Source: Xestospongia bergquistia
Lineage: Eukaryota; Porifera; Demospongiae; Haplosclerida; Petrosiidae
Length of the DNA stretch: 64,000 bases
Reading direction: 5' to 3'
Assembly: GCA_963965975.1 (NCBI GenBank)
Contig: OZ014412.1
Coordinates: 8,246,708-8,310,707, forward strand
The notes under the pieces were generated by a model. The model ran no database searches. It worked only from the letters and a program-made list of their open reading frames with translations, and was not told the origin of the DNA. Shown piece after piece: positions 47,051 to 57,900 of the stretch; position 1 is the stretch's first letter; each line of letters starts with the position of its first letter. A program made the translations under genes and the position numbers.

Positions 47051-48835
47051 CATAATTTTGTGCATACATTTTGGACCATCCATATATATATATATAGGCA
47101 ATTTTAATTTTAGTGTGATATTATTTTAATACTAATACTTCAATAATATTTTTTAAATACAGAAAACATGGGAAATGGGAAGAGACACTACATTATATAT
47201 TATATATATTATATATTTTACTGAAATCTTTTCTGTCTCATGAACAATACTGATACCAGTATTTTATTCTGTGGTGACTGGTCTCTCACACATGTCTAGT
47301 ACTAAAGAGTCCTCGAGATTTATGTACTTAAATTAATAAATTAATGAGTAATTAAAGAGTTGAGTACATGCAAATAACTTTTAAAACCACTACTAATATT
47401 TGTTATAAAATATATTAATATTGTGACACTTTATCACACAAAATGATTGTTACATAAATAACTTATAAGGCATAATGATAGTGGTATTAATTTAATTACT
47501 TCCTTGTCTTAAGTAATCAATATTAAGAGCAAACATCAAAGAAATATCCTCATACATGTATTACTAGTAATTTACTACTCACTAAATACATATTAGCTGG
47601 AAATCAGCTGAGATCTCTAGAATATTAATGGTTCCATCAACAAGGAAGTCATCTAGAATACAAAAAAAAGTTGTAATGATACTTGATTCATTGTATCATA
47701 GCAATTCTTACTGTCATTAGCTTATCAGTCATACAATAATTATCATGCATCTTCTTTTAAGCTGAATATCAAAGCATGAATTAGTATATATCCTCATAAA
47801 TTTATTACTACAAACTAAATACATATAACAGTGAGTGTAATGTTATAGTATATGTAAGTACATATTTAGCTATAGACTTGTCACTTGATTTGTCTGGTAA
47901 GATCTCCACTGGTGTTGACAGAAACATAGTGTTATAATAGACAAATGAACTTTACTTAATAATTTGTATGTCTAGTTTAGTGCATTGTCTAATTAAGCTC
48001 TTATGTAATAATTAAGAATATTAAGGAGTCTAGAGGTGAAATTTAAAAGAGAAAGATTAGATTGAAGCCTTTTTTGGTTATGTTTGAGAGGATTATGAAG
48101 GCTCACAAGATCAAGGAGAATTATTGGTCACTATAACTGTCATCAAAGCTGACAGGAAAGAATCAGTTGGCATTTGTTGCTATGCTAACAACAGACTCCA
48201 GGGGCTCAATTCACTTAATCTCAGTTCTTTTGGATGTTGTTTATACTCCCTGTCACTAAATTGTAGCAATAATGGATGCTATTGTCACAATATATCATTG
48301 TCACATTTTAAAAAATGTTGCAGTCATGTAACTATCATCAGTCATCATCCTGCTTCTTATTCCTCTTACATTTTTGCCTACTAAAACTAATACACTTGGT
48401 AAGACAAAATCAGAAGCTCCATATTTCATATGTACTTATAAGTATGTGTGGCAAAAGATTGCTGTATCTAACTATGTATATTCCCACAACTTCCAATAAC
48501 AAAATTGTCATAAACTTGTAAAATTACTGACGTAAGAAATAAAATCTATTGCCTAGTTTTATTTGCTTTTGAATTGTACGTCATCATCTCAAAATCATTT
48601 CATTTATGTTTGCTTTTAGATCACATCTTAATAAACTTCAATTTTGTACACCCCTTAAATACTCAGCCAAGTGGAGTCTTCACTGCAATGTAGTATATTG
48701 CATGTATACAATGTAGTATATTGCATGTACTATCATTGTTAAAGGCTCTCGAAGTAAGACTTCCAAAATCAATTACCTCATGTGAAAACATACTTTTTGC
48801 AGTGAAATATTCTTTAAAAGTCTTCTACTTTTATA
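47051..48835. other. 3' flank of gene B, no intact gene
   Basis: Closely follows the 3' flank of gene A (30820 onward) without the roughly 1-kb segment at 32466-33450. AATAAA at 47335-47340. A broken SMB exon lies at 48204-48398. Confidence 0.55.
48204..48398 (+). pseudogene. Broken SMB exon 3' of gene B
   Basis: Open in one frame as ...[20 protein letters not shown]...KKCCSHVTII..HPAS, but it lacks the start of the module (no GSC) and the Asp-Ile after CC. The donor acttggtaag is still present. Twin of 31952-32145. Confidence 0.6.
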
Positions 48836-49402
48836 GTTATCAGTGTATAAACGACAGAAGAGGAATACAGAACATCATACCATCCCTACATAGGCAGTAC
48901 TATCACCTTCCTCGTTTTAATTGACAACTCCTGTAGTAAATGATTATCTGGTAATATAATTTATAATTAGACAATAGAATTTTTAAGGGTGCATGACATG
49001 GGTCAGAGTGTTATGACTATGTTATAGGACACACCCCCTAACCACATGCAAGCCCTTTCTGAGACATCAATAGTATTGAACTACATGAACAGTCAATTCC
49101 ATAGTAATTATAGTAATCATAACAGTATGTGTTGTTGATACTTTCATGCATGTAAGTGACCACAATTAGTTTAAACAACTAATCTATAACAATAGTTTAT
49201 GATACTAGTGAATAGTGATCAATAACAAACAATGGTTAAAACAACATATAATGTACATAATTATAATAACATCTTTTATATACATTTTATACTTTACAAT
49301 GATTAGATATGTTCATACATTGCATATGTTGTACATACTATGTATGTTCCTTTGATGTCTAAATATTTCCTTTGATGTCATATATATATATATATATATT
49401 AT

Positions 49403-49438
<36 letters not shown>

Positions 49439-50737
49439 CTAAATATGTTATTATCTTTACTTGGTATGTCAGCTCAATTATATAAACATAATCAAACATT
49501 TTAACAAGTATTTAAATACAATATATGTGAAAAGGTATGATGTCATCTTGATGTAATGTGGATGACGATCATAAAATACTCAAACTCTCACATTAGTAAT
49601 CATTGAAACAGAATATATCAACACTTCACAAACTGTGATTATAATATTCTATGATGATGTAAGAGAGTGTCTTCATATAAATGTCATGCTCTTTAAAGTG
49701 TTGGTTTGTTCTTATATTAAGTTAACATATGACAGTTATTACAATCATAGTATCTAGTTCCATGTCTAGACACACACTCATATATAGTATCTATCTGATG
49801 TTGTGATGATCAGCTCACTTATTTATAAAAACAATCATTTTAGCAGTCATGCATTAGTAGAGATCTAGAGTGCAACCTCAATAGTCTTTACAATAAGTGA
49901 CATGATGTAGTATACCGTATTATTTTAGTTATAACTACAGTTATGATAATGACTTAAATATCAGTATTGGTATTTTTATCAAAATTTATGGTTTTAGTAT
50001 TAGCTTTAGTATCTTTATTAGTAATAGTATTAGTATCAAGACAACACACATCAGTTATATTGACATGACAACATATTATAACAAACATGCTTTTCATGTA
50101 CAAACACTTGATACTACTACCACTACTACTACTCATACAATTAAAATATCAAGTATCGTTATCAATATATTAATATCAAACAATACTATCATATACACAC
50201 ACACATATATATATACAATATAGATAGCTAGTAACATGATAAGATACATATGTCCTACATAGAGTCACATATACATTTCACAACTCAATCTTAATGTTCA
50301 CTGACTATATAACCATATAAACTTCTGGAAGAGTTAAGATCATATTTTAGTCAAAGTCTTACTTCACAATATACAATTTCTCAATTTAGAATATGCTAAT
50401 ATTTAGGTAATAGTCTCATGCCCAGACACCCACTCAATTAATGCAAACTGGTCTTTAGTCCAATTTCTCTTTGTGATGTCACTCATGGGCAAGATGTATA
50501 TGATGGATACCAGTCAAAGATTTTATTTTCAGACAATGTAATAAGTAGTTACTGTCTTATGCTTGTATTAGCTCCAAGTTAAGGGCTATTGTCTATAGAA
50601 TTATACATTGTATTTAGAGTCGTACCTTTAATGTTTTAAAAATAATAACTATTGGTGGGGATGATAATATAATAGATTTCCTGTATTTTGAGCATTAGTG
50701 AGTCAAGAAGTCTCTAAGGCAATTTTCTAAAATAAGC
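48836..50737. repeat. Intergenic block and 5' flank of stanniocalcin-like gene 3
   Basis: Third occurrence of the cassette boundary block (tatcagtgtataaacgacagaagagg). It contains long (TA)n tracts at 49381-49436 not seen at the same place in the other units. No gene seen. Confidence 0.65.
49381..49436. repeat. (TA)n microsatellite
   Basis: Two TA runs interrupted by tatgtga, seen directly. The matching place in unit 2 (near 34105-34130) has no such run. Confidence 0.85.
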
Positions 50738-50763
50738 GAGTGGGCGTAGACTAACTATTAAAG
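50738..50763 (+). promoter_or_regulatory. Core promoter of stanniocalcin-like gene 3
   Basis: GAGTGGGCGTAG at 50738-50749, then TATTAAAG at 50756-50763, about 33 bases before the ATG. The TATA-like box is weaker than in copy 1. Confidence 0.5.
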
Positions 50764-50795
50764 GATACAACTGACAAGCAACATTACATTACAAT

Positions 50796-51586
50796 ATGAC
50801 GCTACTCGTGTTTGCAGTGATGCTCTATCTGGCAGTTACTGTCAATGCTCAGGACTGTACAGTTCTAGCTAATACTGGTAACTGTGACTTCTATACTCAG
50901 TGTGTAGAGCCAAGATTTCAATGTGGTACTAATGGATATCCTCTTGCCTATAGTGACAAATACTGCCGCAATTTCAAAAATAAGCAAACTTGTTTCACAT
51001 CTGCTGTAAGTATTTAATGTTTTCTATAACTCATTTCATTAATATCATATATATAGGGTCAAACTTGGATTGATAATGTGAACAGTTGTCTTATGAAAGC
51101 CGTTTTAAACAGCAGTGTCTACAACTCAAATGGAACATGTAATCAATTGAAAACAATTGCTTTCAATAGTCATCAATCCTGTTATACTGACAATGGATTC
51201 TGTAATGATATTCTTTTGAGCGACACTAACTTGCATTGTCTTGCCTTTGAAGTCTTTGACTCAAGTGATTTCTGGAATGAACAGGCAATTCAACAGGTTT
51301 GAAACTAATAATATCTATATAATATATATCATTGAAGATAACATATCACTATAGGTTCTTCAAGCATCAACTACATGTACCAGGCACGTAATTGATAGGT
51401 TCTTGTCTTCTGTGGATGACTGGATATCAAATTCTACACAATTTGTTACACATCAACTCCTTCTAACTTTAAAAACTCGTCTCAAAGGTACATATATATA
51501 TATATAATATATATAATTTTTATTTGTGTGTGTGTGTGCATGTGTATCATTTCATTGTAGTGATTTATATCGGGAGTGAGTTTTAA
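50796..51586 (+). CDS. Stanniocalcin-like secreted protein, copy 3
   Basis: Exons 50796-51005, 51057-51296, 51355-51487, 51561-51586; phases 0, 0, 1; 202 residues. Signal peptide, then the full stanniocalcin Cys layout with the same spacings as copies 1 and 2, ending VIYIGSEF. Substitutions relative to copy 2 include Tyr-Ser-Asp for Tyr-Gly-Asp before KYC and Asn-Asp for Thr-Asp after the GFC motif. AATAAA followed by GTGTGGGAG at 51874-51879 is a likely polyadenylation signal. The short last exon, its acceptor (cattgtag) and stop are conserved with copy 2, supporting the gene model. Confidence 0.8.
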
Positions 51587-53580
51587 ACTGTGATGCCTCA
51601 TTCTAGTGATGGACTATACAGTAGATTTTGAAACGATGCGATTTCTGCTAAAAATTGATCGTAATCGATCGATATTTAGTAGAACATTTGTGGACAGGCC
51701 TGAGTTTTATCATAATAACAATATAAATTATATATCTATAAAAAGTGATACCATTAACAAAGATCAATCTTGGCTTGTAGAAACTAACTCATCCACTGCT
51801 AGAAAGTTTTTTGGTAAGCACCGAGGTAACCTACATCTTTAAAATAGGTATTTTTTATCTGATACAGTTCACTAATAAAGTGTGGGAGCTTCCCTTTTTA
51901 CTTCCGTGTGGCAAGTTATCACAGCTCGTAATCCCCAGACGCCCACTCGCTAACAGGGTCTGGCACACCTGGTGTTAAATATAATATATGATGACACATG
52001 AAAGCAGTCAGTCATAATCTCAAATCTTCTTGTCCGGGATCCAATACTTTTTGAATTACTAACCAGATAAAAACATAAGTTTTGAGGTAATCTAACTCGT
52101 TTTACCTGTGTTTTAATTCGAAATTTGAGGCCTTTAACTAAATTCATCTACCTCATTGACCGTGAATATTATTTATTCAAACATGCCCGTAGGAACTAAA
52201 CATTTGCGGACGACTAGTCTAGCGAGCTAGACCCTTATTGAGAAACTGACAGGCAGTCTACCTGTCAGCTTATCAAAAAGGAGGAGGGTCTAGCTCACTA
52301 GAGTAATGTTCTTGAAACGATGCTTACTGATATTCGAGTGTTATTTTATTACTAATAGAATGAGCTATATACAAAAGGTGAGTAAACAAAATATTATTGT
52401 TAAGCTACTACAAAAATTAAGAATGACTTCAGTACTTTGAGTGACTACCTCTTGCTTTAAATACTACATGAAACCGTACACGTGAGGGAATCGATTGTAT
52501 CAGGTTCATTAAAACATCTTGGGGAATTTTCGCTCAGTGTTTGTTATTGATTCCAATTTTATTATATATTTTATTTTTAGAAGGCTTTTTATGCTTATTT
52601 TACATGAAACCTTAGAATTTTACATAGTATATAAGTATACACCTTTAGAAGTCTTATTTTAAGAGATTTAAGAAACAAAAGTAGTATATAATTTTACAGA
52701 GCTTGGAAGTAGTCTCCCCCAAAAACTCCATTTATTTGCTTTAAATTAAATATGTTCATGAGAAATAACAGATTGAGGTCATGAAAATAGTCATTAAGAC
52801 ATTCTACGATGAGACCTGTTCTAAGTGGAGTTGACTTGAGTTCCTAGCTTCTTTAGTAATCATTATTGTCATTGTTTATAAATGAGAACAAACTTGTCTT
52901 GTCTTCTATAAACCAAGAAACAGGTTTAGCTAATTTATAATTCAAATAAAAATTAAAGAAAATTGTAAATAAAAATTTCTAAAATATTTCATTATATGTA
53001 AGGAAGGCTGTAAAAACTTCCCAAACAAACCCAACTTAGGAATGGTATTATGGATATCCCTACATAGCAGCCACACAGAAATGTCTCAACAAAATATCTA
53101 TTTTGAAAGTAACATTTTGCTATGTTGAGAGCACATTTCTTTAAAATATTAACATTCTATCTAGCTGAGCAGCATTTTACTCCAGACATCTTATGGGACT
53201 GTTTGCCTCGAAATTCTTATACAGCTATTGAAATTAAAACATCTATTGTAGCTGCAATAGATATATACTGCCATTCCTACATGAGGCTTGTCTGAGTTCT
53301 TATATAGCCTAGTATCCCTACATTTGATGATTTTTATGACTTATTTACTAGCATATATTGTACATTTAATAAAGTAATGATAAGATAGCTATCCCTGCTA
53401 TCATCTTATATTGAGTTTCTTTAATGACCTGACCCATCAATACATTTTCTTTACTTTTTAAAAAATTCTTGTACATGCACTCTTTTTCTGAATTAAGTTG
53501 TTTCTTAAATTCAGCTCATCAAAATTAATCTTAACAATTACATTCTTGCTATAGATTTAAATGCAATGTTTTTATTATAG
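51587..53580. other. Region between stanniocalcin-like gene 3 and gene C
   Basis: Parallel to 36196-38171: AATAAA (51874), foldback element (52218-52302), possible short first exon (52306-52377, ATG then 24 codons, donor gtgagt, phase 0), and the conserved IgGFc 5' flank. An open frame at 51606-51842 lies in the 3' UTR of the stanniocalcin-like gene and is not conserved in copy 1. Confidence 0.5.
52218..52302. repeat. Foldback element, 18-bp arms, nested palindrome
   Basis: Arms 52218-52235 and 52285-52302 are reverse complements with one mismatch. The longer loop carries a second palindrome, ctgacagg / cctgtcag. Unit 2 has the same outer arms but a shorter loop, so the element was partly deleted or expanded in one copy. 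Confidence 0.65.
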
Positions 53581-54903
53581 AACCCTTTAGTACATTCAGT
53601 AGTGAGTTCTTTGTGGGATTCTTTGAGCACTTACATAGATCTAGATCTAATGGACATGCATTGTATGTTCATACTATGAAAACAACTTCTGTTACTTTCA
53701 AAGTGACATCACTTGATGACAACTTTTCATACATGGGCAATACTAGTTATCACAATCCTCATAATGTTACTATACCAACAAGTTATGAAGTGGTAGATAA
53801 TACGTATACTTCAAGGGAAAAGGGTCTTAAAGTTTCCTCTCTAAACAAAGAACCAATATCAGTTATTGCATGGAGCTACCGTAGGTCAGATTTCATGTCT
53901 TATCTAGCTCTTCCATGTTATAAACAGCCAACAACTCAATACACTTACTATGTTGTATCTACATTTGGTCAGACAAGTCAGTTCATGATTATTGGTTGTC
54001 TTAATAACAGTAATGTGACTATCATTCCAAACAATGACATTACTGTTCCATCAGATCCACAGGACAGTTCTACTGTTAATATAATTGTTTCAGCTGGACA
54101 TTCCTTTGACTTTGTTCTTCATTCACTTCAGACATTCTTTGTTTTTAAGTCTTATGTTGATCTTACTGGAACGAAAATTATATCTGACAGTCCACTCACA
54201 ATAATCAGTGGACATGAAGCAGCTCAAGTTCCAGCTGGGACTTCTGATGCTGACCCTATTGTTACACAACTTACACCAACAATAACTTGGGGAAAGACAT
54301 TTCTGTTACCACCTCACATGGGTCAAAATAATGGACAAAGTTACAAAGTAATTGCTACTAACAATAAAACAAATGCAGTCAAAACATGTGGTACAAATTA
54401 CACTTCAGAACATATCAAATTTGATGAAAACAACACCAATTGGTTTTATACAACCAACAATGTATACTGTAGTATTATATCTGATCAACCAATCTATGTT
54501 GCTCAAATTGGTGTTAGTACACGATATGCTAGTGGCAACTATGGTGATCCTTCCCTTAACACAGTACCACCAAGAGAACAATATGAACACTCCACTCAGT
54601 TCTCTGCATTACTATCAAGTGGTACTAGTTATTACAGTGTAGTTGTACCAAATGATGCTTATTTTAACCAGAGTTTATTGATCAACAGTAATCTTATCAA
54701 TCCATCATGGGTTCTAATATATGCTTCAGATGGTTCTATCTATGGATATGGTTATTCAACATCTTTTAGTGGTATCAATACAATAGCACATCCTAATCCA
54801 AATGGTACATTATTTGTCTCTATCTATGGCTGGACAACTTATGCTGGGTACAGTTACGTTGGAGGGATGAAGTTAAATCCAATAAATATTGAGAGAATCA
54901 ATG
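53581..54903 (+). CDS. Exon: IgGFc-binding domain, C
   Basis: A 1323-nt phase 1-1 exon, the most divergent of the five: the start reads PFSTFSSEFF (shortened), HRSRSNGHALYVHT carries extra residues, and [10 protein letters not shown] is shortened to FGQTSQF. SGHEAAQVPAG and [13 protein letters not shown] are kept, as are the four Cys. Confidence 0.85.
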
Positions 54904-57900
54904 GTAATTACTTTATAAGTAATAACTTTTTTACTTTATTAATTAATTAAATTAAAAAAATGTTTATATTATGTTAATTTTAGGCTCGTGTTTAGCACTT
55001 AATCTCACATATCCTGGATGTTGTGTATGGTCCATATCACCACCTTGTTCAAATAATGGATGCTATTGTCATCAAGACTGTCACATTTTGAACAATTGTT
55101 GTAATGATATAGCTGATATTAGTTGTCATCCTGCTTCTCCTTCCTCTCTTATATTTTTACCTACTACAACTGATACAGTTGGTAAGAGAAGCTCCACATT
55201 TTCATAATTAAAATCATATGTGATTAAACAATGTTGTATTCAACAATGTACACTCCCACCAATTACAATAGAAAAGTTGTTGTTATTATTTTATAATATG
55301 TAGGAATTCTTATAAATTATTATATAATTAATTATTATAATTATTGTATTGTATATTTCTATATTTGTGTATTTATATTTCTTCTTAAGTGTTCATAGCA
55401 CATGTAGTCATCAATTTGATGCTGGTGATATCAATTAATCTCCAATAACAAAATTGAATGTTTAAATTTATTAATGTTAAACAGTATATAATGGGTATAC
55501 TTTCTTATGTCTTTTGTAGTATATTTCTTTGTTTCATTGGTTGTCAGCCTGCTTATGTATCATGCTAGCTTGCTCCATCCTTATATATCCATCATTCTAT
55601 TGCTTTAGTTTTCCTCAGAAACTGCTATTAATTATATAATATTTGTATCTCTAGTCATTGTTTCACTGTGTAGTGAGGACCTTCCTAAACAATTATAGGA
55701 TGACTTTCATTTATAATCTTGATTTTGCATTCCATGTCATATCTAAATCAATTTTTTTACTTGCTTTTAAAGTCATGTAATGTGATAGTCAAATTTTAGT
55801 TTAGTCAAAACTTAGTTTCATTGAGAGATATATGAATGTTTCTTCCTAACATGTCATGTGTAAAGTAATAGAATATGTGGTTAGTGATCATGTAATGACT
55901 GTGATCACTTTATCTCTTAAATGATATAATAATTATGAGCTTTATTTTTTTTTTATGTTTATACAGAATCTAAAACTCCATACCCTTTGACAAGTAGTAC
56001 AAATCTTCATACTATATACTTATTAACATACTTATAAAATTACAAATGTAGGGAACTCTTATAACAGAAATCTTTTCTGTTCATGTCTGAATTAGTAGCA
56101 CATGTAGTTGGATGTCATCCTCATGTTCAGTTTAGCTCTTACATGAAATTTTAAATATCATTATAAAACTTTAATATCATTTTTATTTGTGCACAGAATC
56201 TAAAACTCCATACCCTTTGACAAGTAGTACACATCTTCCAAGTTTTTCATCTTCTTCAAAAGGATTTATAATTACACCTACACCAACTGTTATTACAGGT
56301 AAATGACCACTATATATGAATGTTTCTTCCTAACATGTCATGTGTAAAGTAATAGAATATGTAGTTAGTGATGTAATGACTGTGATCACTTTATCTCTTA
56401 AATGATATAATAATTATGAGCTTTATTGCCATTTTTATGTTTATGCAGAATCTAAAACTCCATACCCTTTGACAAGTAGTACAAATCTTCATACTATATA
56501 CTTATTAACATACTTATAAAATTACAAATGTAGGGAACTCTTATAACAGAAATCTTTTCAGTTCATGTCTGAATTAGTAGCACATGAAGTTAATGCCATG
56601 CTCATGTTCAGTTTAGCTCTTACATGAAATTCTAAATATCATTATAAAACTTTAATATCATTTTATTTGTGCACAGAATCTAAAACTCCATACCCTTTGA
56701 CAAGTAGTACACATCTTTCGAGTTTTTCATCTTCTTCAAAAGGATTTATAGTTACATCTACACCAACTGTTATTGCAGGTAAATGACAACTATGAATTAA
56801 ATTAAATTAAAAGTTGTTCATTTTTTTATTAATGTTAGCCTCTTGCTTGGCACTTAATCTCACATATTCTGGATGTTGTATAATGTTCCTATCACCACCT
56901 TGTTCAAATAATGGATGCTATTGTGATCAAAACTGTCACATTTTAAACGATTGTTGTAGTGATATAGCTGATATTGGTTGTCATCCTGTTTCTCCTTCCT
57001 CTACAACTGATACATTTGGTAAGACAAAATCTAAACCTCCACATTTTCATATTTCTATGTATGTGTGATAAAACAATGTTGTATTCAACAATGTACACTC
57101 CCACCAACTACAATAAAAAAAATTATTTTTTTTTTTAAAATGTAACGAATTCTCATTAAACAATCTATTTCCTAAATATCTATTTGCTTTTGTATTGTAT
57201 ATTATTTTAATATTATTTGTTTACATTTAAGATCACATATCAATTATTTTAGTCAAATTTTAGTGTAATCAAAAAATTATTTTTATTGTAAAATATATGA
57301 AGATTTCTTCTTAAATGTTCATAGCTCATGTAGTCATAGATTTGATGCTGGTGATATCAATTGATCTCCAATAACAAAATTAAATGTTTAAATTTTTAAT
57401 GTTAAACAGTATATAATTGGATATATGTCTTTATTTCATTTGTAGTACATTTCTTTGCTTCATTTGTTGTCAGCCTGCTTCTCCATAATGCTAACTTGTT
57501 TCTCTGCTTATATTTTCAGCATTCTATAACTTTAGTTTTCCACAGACACTGCTATTAATTATATAATGTTTGTAGCTCTAATCATTGTTTTACTGTGTAG
57601 TGAGTACCTTCTAAAACAATTATAGGATAATTTTCCATTAATAATCTTGTTTTATTTGCTTTTGCATTGTATGTTATATCAAAATAATTTCTCTTATGTT
57701 TACTTTTAAAATAATGTATTGTGTTAGTCAAAATTTATTTTTATTGTGACATAGATGAATGTTTCTTCCTAATAGTTCATATGTATAGTAGTAGTATATA
57801 TAGTTATTGATGTGATGTTTGTGATCAGTTTATCTCTTACATGATATAATAATTATCAAATTTATTACCGTTTTAATATAGACACAGAATCTAAAACTCA

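Noticed and set aside
51606-51842. Plus-strand frame of 78 codons after stanniocalcin-like copy 3
   Set aside because: Lies in the 3' UTR region; the matching sequences after copies 1 and 2 are not open.
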